The notes below the pieces were generated by a model. That model had not been told where the DNA came from. It saw only the letters and a list, made by a program, of their open reading frames with translations, and made no database searches. A DNA stretch of 64,000 nucleotides. Origin: Streptomyces sp. NBC_01288. Lineage in GTDB: Bacteria > Actinomycetota > Actinomycetes > Streptomycetales > Streptomycetaceae. The position numbers and the translations under genes were made by a program. Where the stretch lies: NCBI RefSeq assembly GCF_035982055.1, contig NZ_CP108427.1, positions 1,302,001 through 1,366,000 of the forward strand, in the 5' to 3' direction. Of this stretch, positions 21,005 to 29,604 are shown in pieces (position 1 is the first letter of the stretch; every line of letters begins with the position of its first letter).

Positions 21005-21787
21005 TCACGCAGCAGCGCTCGCAGCCGGACTGGACAGGCACTCCGCCTCGCCGAACGCCACGGGAACGCCCGCCGCGACGAGAACCGGTATCGGGCGCGT
21101 CTCCCGGTGTGCCCTGAGCAGCGCGAGGAAGCAGACCGGGTTGCCGTCGCTCGCCTCATACAGCCCGGCCGCCGCCGACGACGGAAGCTCACCGGCCAAC
21201 TCCTCGACACACTCCCGCTCGGACAGCGGTCCCAGGGCGAGTCGCAGCACCGTACCGACATCGACGTCACGGATGAGCGCCGCACCGAGCGAGACTGGAA
21301 CCGGTAGCTCCCGGCTGGAGACGACGAGCAGGAACGGGGCCCGTACCGGGTGCCGTACGAGATGGTCTACGAGTTCCGGGGACGCGGGGTCCGCCCAGTG
21401 CAGGTCGTCCAGCGCCATTCCCAGCCCCGTCCCGCACAACAGCGGGGACAACTCCGCCAGCACGGGCAGGCGTTGCTCCGCCGACGCGTCGAGATCGGCG
21501 AAGGCGTCGGCGAACGGCCCGAACGGGGTGTGCCGTTCGTACTCCGTGGCCCGCCCCCGCAGCACGGTCAGCCCCCGTGCACGGGCCCGGTCCGCGAACT
21601 CCGCCAGCAGTCGGCTCTTGCCGATCCCCGCCTCAACCGTCACGTCGACGACCGCCGGACCCCCACGCCCCACTGTTCCAACACGGAGTCCGGCCGCCCG
21701 AGTTCCAGACTCCGCCCCACGAACGGCGTCCTGCCCGCACCCGCATTCGACCGGCCACCCCCTCCATTTGCCGCACAGTGCGCGCAT
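21005..21787 (-). pseudogene. Relic: ATPase part of a large LuxR-type (LAL) regulator
   Basis: A 260-residue frame keeps a P-loop-like VEAGIGKSRLLAEFADRARARG and a Walker-B-like MALDDLHWADPASPELVDHL, characteristic of LAL regulators. Those proteins are normally about 900 residues with a C-terminal LuxR HTH. The tetratricopeptide and HTH parts are missing, the P-loop lacks the usual GxxGxGK spacing, and the frame ends in unrelated sequence. I read it as a decayed 5' fragment. Confidence 0.6.
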
Positions 21788-21796
21788 CCACCTAAG

Positions 21797-21858
21797 GCAA
21801 CAGTCTTGCTATTGCAAGTATGTTGCAACAAGCTTGGCGGGTCCTTACTGTCTGCCTG
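21797..21858 (+). promoter_or_regulatory. Promoter for a leaderless MFS gene, with nested inverted repeats
   Basis: TTGCAA (21823-21828), a 17-bp spacer and TACTGT (21846-21851) form a good vegetative promoter. Transcription should start 7 bp later, exactly at the GTG at 21858, giving a leaderless mRNA. CTTGC-TATT-GCAAG and GCAACA...TGTTGC repeats overlap the -35 and look like an operator. Confidence 0.7.
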
Positions 21859-23111
21859 TGACGTGGAGCCTTGTCATGTCCCGCCTGATGCCGGATGCCG
21901 GACCACAGCGCGTCCTCGCGGCCTCGAACCTCGTCTACACCGTCGGCAGCGGCCTCTATCTGACCGCAGGGGTGCTGTATTTCACCGAGGCGGTTCACCT
22001 CCCGGCAGGGCAGGTGGGGTTCGGGCTCGGCATCGCCGGTCTCGTCGCGCTGACCCTGGGAGTCGGGGTCGGTCATCTGGCGGACCGATACGGAGCACGT
22101 GGTGTCTACGCGGCCACTCTTGTCGTCCAGGCGCTGGCCACCGCGGGATTCGTGCTGGTGGGCAGCTTCTGGCCGTTCGTGCTCGCGGTCGGATCGGCCG
22201 CGGGGGCGAAGGCCGCCGGACTGGCGGCCCGCTCCCCGCTCATCAGGCACTACGGCGGAGACCGGCCCCAGGAGTTCCGGGCCTACCTCCGCGCGGTGAC
22301 CAACGTCGGCATCTCCCTCGGTGCCCTGGGGGCGGGCTGGGTCGTCCAAGTGGGCACCCTCACCGCCTACCAGCTCATGGCCGTCGGCAACGCGATCGCC
22401 TTCGTGGTCGCCGCGGCGCTCCTGGTCCCGCTCCCACCGGTCGCGCCGGTCCCCGCCACCGACGGCCCTCGCTGGATCGCCCTACGGGACCGCCCCTACC
22501 TGCTGCTCACCGTCCTCGACGGGATCATGGCCATCCAGTTCAAGGTGCTCACGGTGGCCATCCCGCTCTGGCTGGTCGGTGCCACCACCGCCCCGCACTG
22601 GCTCATCTCGGGCACCATGCTCACCGGAACCGTCATCGTCGTCGCGTTCCAGGTGCGAGCCGGCCGTAACATCAACTCCCCCGCGGCCGGCGGACATGCC
22701 TATCGCCGGGCAGGCGTGGCCTTTCTCGTCGCGTGCTCGCTGATCTCCCTGTCCGCGGGGATACCGGCCTGGGCTGCCGCGACCTTGCTCATCACCGCCG
22801 TGGTCATCCACACAGTCGGCGAACTCTGGCACGCCGCCGCCGGCTTCGAGGTGTCCTTCGCCCTCGCCCCGCAGCACGCCACCGGCCAGTACCTGGGCGT
22901 GTTCGGGCTCGGCGCCGGACTGGCCGAGGCCCTTGGACCGGGTCTGCTCATCGCGCTCTGCATCACCTGGGGCCGCCCCGGCTGGTACGTCGTCGGAGCG
23001 ATGTTCGCCCTGACCGGCCTGGCAGCACCGCGCGCTGTCCGCTGGGCACAGCACCACCAGCACGCTCGTCGGACACAGCCCGGCTTCGCGGAGAAGGCGC
23101 AAGCCGCCTGA
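21858..23111 (+). CDS. MFS transporter
   Basis: A 417-residue 12-helix major facilitator. The A-motif-like loop GHLADRYGARGVY lies between helices 2 and 3. Helices run from NLVYTVGSGLYLTAGVLYF to the C-terminal GWYVVGAMFALTGLA. The GTG at 21858 fits the promoter position; ATG at 21876 is the alternative. Distant family members export drugs or small molecules, and no substrate can be assigned. It is flanked by gene relics on the left and a restriction nuclease on the right. Confidence 0.87.
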   Translation: MTWSLVMSRLMPDAGPQRVLAASNLVYTVGSGLYLTAGVLYFTEAVHLPAGQVGFGLGIAGLVALTLGVGVGHLADRYGARGVYAATLVVQALATAGFVLVGSFWPFVLAVGSAAGAKAAGLAARSPLIRHYGGDRPQEFRAYLRAVTNVGISLGALGAGWVVQVGTLTAYQLMAVGNAIAFVVAAALLVPLPPVAPVPATDGPRWIALRDRPYLLLTVLDGIMAIQFKVLTVAIPLWLVGATTAPHWLISGTMLTGTVIVVAFQVRAGRNINSPAAGGHAYRRAGVAFLVACSLISLSAGIPAWAAATLLITAVVIHTVGELWHAAAGFEVSFALAPQHATGQYLGVFGLGAGLAEALGPGLLIALCITWGRPGWYVVGAMFALTGLAAPRAVRWAQHHQHARRTQPGFAEKAQAA

Positions 23112-23234
23112 TCGGCCCGATGGAACGGTCCAACGCCCTTGCCCGCACTCCGAGCAGAGCCGGAACGAACCGTCGCCATCGAGCAGTTGGTCCACCGGTC
23201 ACCGTTCGACCAGGCATGACTACGATCGACGCTC

Positions 23235-24131
23235 ATGGACTGGCTTGAGCGCACCACGCAGTTGAGGCAGTGGACCCGGAACGGGACACGAGCGCCGCAC
23301 AAGCCGCTCCTTCTGCTGTACGCCCTCGGCCGGTTCCAGGAGGACGCCGACAGCGAGTTGCGGTACAGCGCGGTGGAGGAGGACCTGCAACGCCTGCTGA
23401 CCGAGTACGGGCCGCCCAACAAGACGTCACCCTCCTACCCTTTCCACCACCTGGTCAGCGACGGCGTGTGGGAGGTGCGTACCGACCGCGGTCCCGGCAG
23501 CCCGGGCAGCGGCCTGCGGGACCTCCGTGATTCGGGTGCCACCGGACGACTCGCGCCCGACCTCGGAACTGCGCTACGGCGCGAACCCGAACTCCTGCAC
23601 CGGATGGCACGATCGCTGCTCGACCTGCACTTCCCGCCCTCGCTCCACAGCGAGCTGTGCGAAGCCGTCGGCCTGGACCTGGAGCCGGCGGAGATCCCCC
23701 AACTCCCCGCCGCCGGAAGGCGACGGGACCGGCGGATGCGCGAACTGGTGCTGACCGCCTACGAGTACCGGTGCGCCTTCTGCGGCTACGACGGCCGTAT
23801 CGGCGCGGTGCCGGTCGGGCTGGAGGCCGCGCATGTGCGCTGGTGGGCCTTCGGCGGACCGGACGACGTCGACAACGGACTGTGCCTGTGCTCCCTGCAC
23901 CACAAGCTGTTCGACAAGGGAGTCCTCGGCGTCGACGACACCCACCGCATCCTGGTCTCGCAGCGCTTCGTCGGCCACAGCACCGCCGCACGTGAGCACG
24001 TCCTGGCACTCGCCGGCCGTCCGGTCATCGGCCCGCAGTCGTCCGCCCGCCCGGTCGCGGCCGGCCACCGCGCCTGGCACACCGGTCAGGTCTTCCACGG
24101 CGCTCCACGCGTGGCCCCGCCGGCGGCCTGA
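23235..24131 (+). CDS. Sulfur-binding-domain HNH endonuclease (type IV, phosphorothioate DNA)
   Basis: A 298-residue protein. The N-terminal SBD has the motif RAPHKPLLLLYALG (residues 19-32) and a YPFHHL loop (69-74). It is joined to a C-terminal HNH domain with a CxxC pair (180/183), His200, Asn214 and a second Cys/His cluster (CLCSLHH, 217-223). This is the architecture of ScoMcrA/SprMcrA-type enzymes that bind phosphorothioated DNA and cut it. No dnd genes are in the window, as expected for a defence enzyme against modified foreign DNA. A -10-like TACGAT lies 9 bp before the ATG, implying an almost leaderless mRNA. Confidence 0.87.
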   Translation: MDWLERTTQLRQWTRNGTRAPHKPLLLLYALGRFQEDADSELRYSAVEEDLQRLLTEYGPPNKTSPSYPFHHLVSDGVWEVRTDRGPGSPGSGLRDLRDSGATGRLAPDLGTALRREPELLHRMARSLLDLHFPPSLHSELCEAVGLDLEPAEIPQLPAAGRRRDRRMRELVLTAYEYRCAFCGYDGRIGAVPVGLEAAHVRWWAFGGPDDVDNGLCLCSLHHKLFDKGVLGVDDTHRILVSQRFVGHSTAAREHVLALAGRPVIGPQSSARPVAAGHRAWHTGQVFHGAPRVAPPAA

Positions 24132-24153
24132 CCGATCCACCGCCGAGCCAGGC

Positions 24154-24178
24154 GGATCGATCCCAGACGGATCGATCC
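24154..24178. repeat. Two copies of palindrome GGATCGATCC
   Basis: The 10-bp palindrome occurs at 24154-24163 and again at 24169-24178, separated by CAGAC, in the 83-bp gap between the convergent HNH and decarboxylase genes. It may fold as a terminator or bind a protein. Confidence 0.6.
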
Positions 24179-24214
24179 GGTCCGGCGAGGTCGAGGACGG
24201 CTGTCGGCCCATGG

Positions 24215-25738
24215 TCACCGATGCCGCGGTGGCTGATCGGTTCCGGGGGCGGAGTGCTCGGCATCGGCGGCGTCGAGGATCTCGCGGATCAGGAGGTCCA
24301 GGTCGCCCGTGGTGGTGCGGTAGTTGCACAGCGCGGCGCGCAGGACGGTACGGCCCTGGACGGCGACGGTGGCGAGGTAGGCGCGTCCGTTGTCCTGGAC
24401 GCGGCGGGCGATGCGGGTGTGGAGGGCATCGGCGTCGTCCTCGTCCGGGTCGGTGATCCGGAAGCAGGCGACCGGCCACGGGCCGCCGGCCAGCAGCTGG
24501 AGTCGGGTTTCGGCGGTGATCCGCTCGCGCAACCGGTCGGCGAGGGCGAGGTAGTGCTCGATCAGGCCGGTGACGCCGTCGCGGCCCAGATGGTGCAGGG
24601 TGGCCCACAGGGCGAGCGCCCGGGTGCCGGGGCGGGTCAGCTCGATCGTCGCGTGGGACAGCCAGGGCAGGGCGTCCGGTTCACCGGCGGTCAGGTACGA
24701 CGCCTGGTGGGCGAAGGCCGTGTGCAGGTGCTCGGGGTCCGGGACGAGCAACGCCCCGCAGCCCACCGGCACGCTGAGGGTCTTGTGCGGGTCCACGGTC
24801 AGGGAATCGACGCCGTCGACGCCCGTGTAGTGGGGTGCCAGGGTCGGGACGGCGGCGCCGAGTCCGCCCCAGGCGCCGTCCGCGTGGTGCCACATCCCCA
24901 GGGTCCGGCACAGGTCCGTGACCGGTTCGAGCGGGTCCACGGCGCCGGTGGCGGTGGTGCCCAGCGTGGTGACGGTACAGAAGGGCAGCAGGCCCGTGTC
25001 CAGGTCGGCGGTGACCGCGGCGCGCAGCGCGTCAGGGTCCAGGCGGTCGTGCGGGTCGGTGGCGACGGGGCGCAGCCGGTGGGCGGGCAGGCCGATGCAG
25101 GCGGCCGCCTTGGCGACGGACATGTGCGCCTGGGCGCTGTAGTAGAGGGTGAGGCGGGCGTGGTCGCGGTCGAAGGCGGGGCCGTCGGCGGAGCCGCGCC
25201 GGGTGAGGAACCAGGTGCGGGCCGTGGCCAGGGCGAGCAGGTTGGCCATGGAACCGCCGCTGGTCAGTACCCCGCCCGCGCCGTCGGGCAGGCCCGCCAG
25301 GTCGGCGAGCATGCGCACGGTGCCGCGTTCCAGATCCATCAGGGCGTTCTCGCCCATGCCGCAGGTCGCGTTGACGGCGCAGGCCAGCAGGTCGGCGACG
25401 ATCCCGGCCGGTGCGGGCGGTGAGTTGACCCAGGCGAAGAACGCGGGGTGCCCGTTCCCGGTCGGGTACGGCGCGATCTCCTCGCGCACGAAGTCCAGCA
25501 CCCCGCCCAACTCCCCGCCCCGCTGCCGCAGTTGTCCCGCCCGCAGCCGGGACCGCACCCGCGCGGGCAGCGGCCGGCTCACCTCGCCCTGGGGCAGTTC
25601 GCTCAGGTACCGGGCGGCCCACTCGGCCGCCGCCACGAGCTCGTCCCGCAGCACCTTCGCGTGAACCGCGGGCGACTCCGGGGACGGGCCGAACTCGCCG
25701 AACCGGGACGGAGCATGGTCGTACAAACGGTGAACCAT
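24215..25738 (-). CDS. PLP-dependent group II amino acid decarboxylase
   Basis: A 507-residue pyridoxal-phosphate enzyme of the aromatic-L-amino-acid/glutamate decarboxylase superfamily. Seen: substrate-loop region NGHPAFFAWVNSPP, PLP-phosphate region TSGGSMANLLALATAR, HADGAWGG with the cofactor-binding Asp, and the Schiff-base lysine in DPHKTLSVPVGCG. Length is typical. The substrate is probably an aromatic or related amino acid; sequence alone does not decide. It is monocistronic, with an unusual structured 5' region upstream. Confidence 0.88.
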   Translation of the reverse strand: MVHRLYDHAPSRFGEFGPSPESPAVHAKVLRDELVAAAEWAARYLSELPQGEVSRPLPARVRSRLRAGQLRQRGGELGGVLDFVREEIAPYPTGNGHPAFFAWVNSPPAPAGIVADLLACAVNATCGMGENALMDLERGTVRMLADLAGLPDGAGGVLTSGGSMANLLALATARTWFLTRRGSADGPAFDRDHARLTLYYSAQAHMSVAKAAACIGLPAHRLRPVATDPHDRLDPDALRAAVTADLDTGLLPFCTVTTLGTTATGAVDPLEPVTDLCRTLGMWHHADGAWGGLGAAVPTLAPHYTGVDGVDSLTVDPHKTLSVPVGCGALLVPDPEHLHTAFAHQASYLTAGEPDALPWLSHATIELTRPGTRALALWATLHHLGRDGVTGLIEHYLALADRLRERITAETRLQLLAGGPWPVACFRITDPDEDDADALHTRIARRVQDNGRAYLATVAVQGRTVLRAALCNYRTTTGDLDLLIREILDAADAEHSAPGTDQPPRHR

Positions 25739-26169
25739 GGTGGCGCGTGGGGCCTTTCGTCGGCACAGGCCCCCTGGTCAGCGAAGCGAGGGCCATGATC
25801 GTAACGAGCACGTGCAGCGGCCGACACGTGTACCCGCACAACTCGACGGGGCCTCCCGCGAGGGCCCGCGGTCATCGGCCGACACAGCCGGTGACGGCCG
25901 ATGACCACTGTCCGGACCGACCGGTGGACATCCGCTGCCGATACCCGTGAACACGGCCAGGAACACCCCGAGTTGAGGCCGCGACCCGGCAGGATGCTCC
26001 ACGCGGGCGTGTTGATCGAGCCGTGCCCGTGTGCGTTGCGGACGACGGCGTCGGGGCATCCGCCGTACGCGCGAACACCCGTCCCGCCGGCCCATGAACA
26101 CCCCTCCGGCCGCCCCGAGGACGACCGGATACAGTGCGCGAAACGGCAGCCCGGTCAGATAGGGGAAGC
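25739..26169. other. Intergenic region with two hairpins upstream of the decarboxylase
   Basis: No convincing gene in 430 bp. GGGGCC (25749-25754) pairs with GGCCCC (25768-25773) directly in front of the decarboxylase start. GGTCATCGGCCG (25870-25881) and CGGCCGATGACC (25895-25906) are perfect 12-bp arms around 13 bases. On the minus strand a -10-like TACGAT sits near 25800, so the first hairpin would be in the 5' leader. TACAGT near 26132 may be the -10 for the metallophosphoesterase gene. The 90-codon frame at 25901-26173 has no coding signature. Confidence 0.55.
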
Positions 26170-27390
26170 GTGACCGACACCGACAACACCCGCCCCGCCG
26201 ACGGCGAGGTGCAGGCTCCGCGGCGGAGCCGACTGCAACGCCTGATGCGCTACATCCCCATGGTCGCCCCCGTGCTGCTGTGGGCCGTGCCCTGCTGGGT
26301 GCTCCTGTACACCGGACAACACTGGCCGCTGCCCGCCGCGTTGGCCGGCACCGCCCTGTTCGTCCTCGGCCTCGTCGCCATGCCGCTCGCGATGGGGCGT
26401 GGCCACGGACGGCGCCAGCAGGACCGGGCGGCGATCGTCGGGGACACCCTGCTGGGCGGCAGCTGGGTGCTGTTCACCTGGTCCGTGCTGCTCGGCGTCC
26501 TGCTGCGGCTCGCCCTGACCGTGGCCGGTGTCGGCGACGGCCAGGACCGGGCCCGGATCGTCACCTGGGCGATCCTCGGCACCACCGCCGTACTGCTCGC
26601 CTGGGGATACGCCGAAGCCCGCCGCGTGCCACGCGTGCGCCGCCTCGACGTCCAACTCCCGCGACTGGGCGCCGGGTTGGACGGCACCCGGGTCGTCCTC
26701 ATCACCGACACCCACTACGGCCCGCTCGACCGCGCCCATTGGTCGGAGCGGGTGTGCGAGACGGTGAACACGCTGGAGGCCGACCTGGTCTGCCACACCG
26801 GCGACATCGCGGACGGCACGGCCGAACGCCGCCGCGCCCAGGCCGTCCCGCTCGGTACCGTGCGCGCCACCCAGGCCCGGGTGTACGTCACCGGCAACCA
26901 CGAGTACTACAGCGAGGCCCAGGGCTGGGTCGACCTGATGGGCGAGCTGGGCTGGGAGCCGCTGCGCAACCGCCATCTGCTGCTCGAACGCGGCGGCGAC
27001 ACGCTCGTGGTCGCCGGCGTGGACGACGTAACGGCCGAGTCGTCCGGCCTGGCGGGCCACGGTGCGCACCTCGACGGAGCCCTGCACGGCGCCGACCCCG
27101 ATCTACCTGTCCTGCTCCTGGCCCACCAGCCCAAGTTCGTCGACCGGGCGGCAGCCGCCGGTATCGACCTCCAGCTCTCCGGCCACACCCACGGCGGTCA
27201 GATCTGGCCCTTCCACCACCTGGTCCGCATCGACCAGCCCGTCCTCGCCGGCCTGAGCCGGCACGGCGCCCGCACTCTTCTCTACACCAGCCGCGGCACC
27301 GGCTTCTGGGGCCCGCCGTTCCGTGTCTTCGCCCCCAGCGAGATCACCCTGCTGGTGCTCCGCTCCCCGCACCCGCCCACCTCGCCGTAG
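26170..27390 (+). CDS. Membrane-anchored metallophosphoesterase
   Basis: A 406-residue protein. The first ~150 residues hold four hydrophobic segments (MVAPVLLWAVPCWVLLYTG, LPAALAGTALFVLGLVAM, WVLFTWSVLLGVLL, IVTWAILGTTAVLLAWGY). The C-terminal calcineurin-like domain keeps the metal ligands: DTHYG, GDIADG, GNHEYY, LLAHQP and GHTHGG. It probably hydrolyses a phosphoester at the membrane, in the manner of YkuE/YaeI-type proteins. GTG 26170 is preferred (AGGGGAAG just upstream); GTG 26134 is in frame but overlaps the likely -10. Confidence 0.87.
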   Translation: MTDTDNTRPADGEVQAPRRSRLQRLMRYIPMVAPVLLWAVPCWVLLYTGQHWPLPAALAGTALFVLGLVAMPLAMGRGHGRRQQDRAAIVGDTLLGGSWVLFTWSVLLGVLLRLALTVAGVGDGQDRARIVTWAILGTTAVLLAWGYAEARRVPRVRRLDVQLPRLGAGLDGTRVVLITDTHYGPLDRAHWSERVCETVNTLEADLVCHTGDIADGTAERRRAQAVPLGTVRATQARVYVTGNHEYYSEAQGWVDLMGELGWEPLRNRHLLLERGGDTLVVAGVDDVTAESSGLAGHGAHLDGALHGADPDLPVLLLAHQPKFVDRAAAAGIDLQLSGHTHGGQIWPFHHLVRIDQPVLAGLSRHGARTLLYTSRGTGFWGPPFRVFAPSEITLLVLRSPHPPTSP

Positions 27391-27543
27391 CACCGTCCGG
27401 GCCGGCGCATCCACGTGGACACAACCTGTGCACAGATTCGCCGGAACTCCCGGAAACCCGCAGGTGGAAGCGGCATTGCCCCCGTCGCATGAACCGGCGG
27501 CTACCAGGCGAAAAGACCTGATCAGGGTCCGCATCGTAAACAG

Positions 27544-27574
27544 GTTGTACCGCACTACGCGTATAGTTTCGCTG
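27544..27574 (+). promoter_or_regulatory. Leaderless promoter of the IclR gene with GCGTATAG motif
   Basis: TATAGT (27562-27567) is a near-consensus -10, and the predicted start coincides with the GTG at 27574. GCGTATAG (27559-27566) is shared with the GMC and Rieske-ferredoxin promoters. The GTTGTACCGCACTACGC segment just upstream is only a weak match to the GTTGCG-N5-CGCAAC repeat. Confidence 0.55.
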
Positions 27575-28371
27575 TGAGCAACTACAGTCCAGATACTGAA
27601 ACGACAGGTTCGCAGTCCGGCGGAGTGCAGTCCGTGGACCGTGCCATCAGCGTGCTGGAGATCCTGGCCCAGCGTGGCGAGGCCGGTGTCAGCGAGGTGG
27701 CCGGCGAGATCGAGGTTCACAAGTCGACCGCGTTCCGGCTCCTCGGGGCGCTGGAGGCGCGCGGTCTCGTGGAGCAGGCGGGCGAACGCGGCAAGTACCG
27801 GCTCGGGTTCGGGATCGTGCGGCTGGCCGGCGCGGTCACCGGGCGCATCGACATCACGCAGCAGGGCCGCCCGGTCTGCGAGCGGCTCGCCGAGGAGATC
27901 GGCGAGACCGTCAACATCGCCGTCATGCAGGAGCAGTACGCGATCAACCTGTACGAGGTCCGCGGCCCCGGCGCCGTCACCGCGCACAACTGGGTAGGAG
28001 AACTCACCCCGTTGCACGCCACCTCCAGCGGCAAGGCCCTGCTGGCCCACCTGCCCGCCAAGGAGCGCACCGCGCTGTTGACGGAGGCCGGCCTGAAGAA
28101 GGTGACCCCGCACACGATCACCTCGAAGACGAAGCTGGAGAAGAACCTCGCCGAGGCCCGGGAGCGCGGATACGCCTGGACCCTGGAGGAGTTGGAGCTC
28201 GGCCTGCACGCCGTGGCCGCCCCGGTCCGCGACCGCGACGGCGAGGTCATCGCCGCGGTCAGCGCCTCGGGACCGGCGTACCGATTCACCGAGGAGCGCC
28301 TGCACGAACTCGCCCCGGTCCTGGTCAAGGGCGCCGAGGAGATCAGCCACCGCATGGGTTACCTGGGCTGA
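27574..28371 (+). CDS. IclR-family transcriptional regulator
   Basis: A 265-residue regulator. The N-terminal winged helix (residues ~20-80: SVDRAISVLEILAQ, VSEVAGEIEVHKSTAFRLLGALEARGLV) is followed by an IclR effector domain (LTPLHATSSGKALLAHLP, GYAWTLEELELGLHAVAAPVRD). IclR proteins sense small metabolites and often control ring or alkyl-compound catabolism. The gene converges with the Rieske oxygenase operon, 12 bp away. I infer that it controls that operon, the formaldehyde genes and the distant GMC gene through the shared inverted repeat. Confidence 0.92.
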   Translation: MSNYSPDTETTGSQSGGVQSVDRAISVLEILAQRGEAGVSEVAGEIEVHKSTAFRLLGALEARGLVEQAGERGKYRLGFGIVRLAGAVTGRIDITQQGRPVCERLAEEIGETVNIAVMQEQYAINLYEVRGPGAVTAHNWVGELTPLHATSSGKALLAHLPAKERTALLTEAGLKKVTPHTITSKTKLEKNLAEARERGYAWTLEELELGLHAVAAPVRDRDGEVIAAVSASGPAYRFTEERLHELAPVLVKGAEEISHRMGYLG

Positions 28372-28383
28372 AACACCCCTGGC

Positions 28384-29514
28384 TCAGCCCTGGTTGATCC
28401 CCAGGCGCTCGTTCACCCAGTCGTGGAACGCTCCAATGTGGTGCTCGCTGGGCACCAGCACCCCACCCTTGGCGTACATCCGGGAGCTCATCCCGGGCTG
28501 CGTGCGCTCGCACGCCTCGAAGTCCTGGCGGTTGACGCGGTCGAAGAGTTCCACCGACCGACTGACGTCCTTGCCGCCCTCGACGACGTGCGGGAGATAG
28601 AGCCAGTCGCACTCGACGATCGTGCGGTCGACGGCAACCGGGTACATCCGGTGGAAGATCACGTGGTCGGGGACTAGGTTGATGAACACCTGCGGCTTGA
28701 TCGTGATCGCGTAGTAGCGGCGGTCCTGGTCGTCGCTCACCCCGGGGATGCGGTCGAGGCCCTCCGAGCCGTCGACGGTGAATCCCCGCACCTCCTCGCC
28801 GAACTCGGCACCGTGGCCGACGTAGTACTGCGCGGCGTAACCGTCGGCGAACTCCGGTAGCACCTCGGTGAGTTCGGGGTGGATCGTGGCGCAGTGGTAG
28901 CACTCCATGAAGTTCTCGATGATGAGTTTCCAGTTGGCCTTGACGTCGTAGACGATGCGCCGGCCCACCGAGAGGTGGTCGATGTCGTAGTGGTCGAGGG
29001 ACTCCACGTCGCCGAGCCGGGTGACGACCTCGCTGATGACGTCCTCGTCGAACGACGGTGGATTCTCCGCCAGGTTGACCCACACATAGCCGAGCCATTC
29101 ACGGACGGCGACGCTCACCAGCCCGAACTCGGTGCGGCCGACGTCGGGCATCTTCGTCAGGTTGGGCGCCGCGACGAGCTTGCCGTTCAGGTCGTACGTC
29201 CAGGCGTGGTACGGGCATTGGAAGGCGCGTTTGACCTCGCCGGTCTCCTCGGTGCAGAGCTTGGCGCCGCGGTGCCGGCAGACGTTGAAGTAGGCGCGGA
29301 TCGAGTTGTCGCGGGCACGCGTGATGAGGATGCTCTCGCGGCCCACGTCGACGGTCCGGAAGGCGCCCGGTCTGGCCAGGTCGGAGGAGCGCACGGTGCA
29401 GAACCACATCGTCTCGAAGATGCGCTCCTGTTCCTGGGCGAAGATGTCCGGGTCCGCGTAGGAGGAGCCGGGCAGGGTGGCGATCAGGCTGTCCGGCAGG
29501 CTGGTCGAGGTCAC
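28384..29514 (-). CDS. Rieske non-heme iron oxygenase, alpha subunit (demethylase-like)
   Basis: A 376-residue catalytic subunit. The Rieske 2Fe-2S motif is CRHRGAKL...CPYHAW, and the mononuclear iron site region contains ENFMECYHCATIHPEL. The GTG at 29514 has GGAGGAG seven bases upstream, and the in-frame 29553 start lacks this. The family includes ring-hydroxylating dioxygenases and N-/O-demethylases such as the glycine-betaine and stachydrine demethylases. The adjacent formaldehyde-detoxification genes favour a demethylase. It is last in the gene order ferredoxin, reductase, oxygenase. Confidence 0.87.
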   Translation of the reverse strand: MTSTSLPDSLIATLPGSSYADPDIFAQEQERIFETMWFCTVRSSDLARPGAFRTVDVGRESILITRARDNSIRAYFNVCRHRGAKLCTEETGEVKRAFQCPYHAWTYDLNGKLVAAPNLTKMPDVGRTEFGLVSVAVREWLGYVWVNLAENPPSFDEDVISEVVTRLGDVESLDHYDIDHLSVGRRIVYDVKANWKLIIENFMECYHCATIHPELTEVLPEFADGYAAQYYVGHGAEFGEEVRGFTVDGSEGLDRIPGVSDDQDRRYYAITIKPQVFINLVPDHVIFHRMYPVAVDRTIVECDWLYLPHVVEGGKDVSRSVELFDRVNRQDFEACERTQPGMSSRMYAKGGVLVPSEHHIGAFHDWVNERLGINQG

Positions 29515-29604
29515 AGTGCGCTCCTCCGAGAACGTCGTGGGTCGGTCGTGCACGCGCCGGGAAGAGCGACTCCGGACGGTGTGGTCGAACGGTGTGCTTA
29601 CGGG

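Noticed and set aside
25901..26173. 90-codon frame upstream of the metallophosphoesterase
   Set aside because: No ribosome site, no family pattern, and it overlaps an inverted repeat and the likely promoter.
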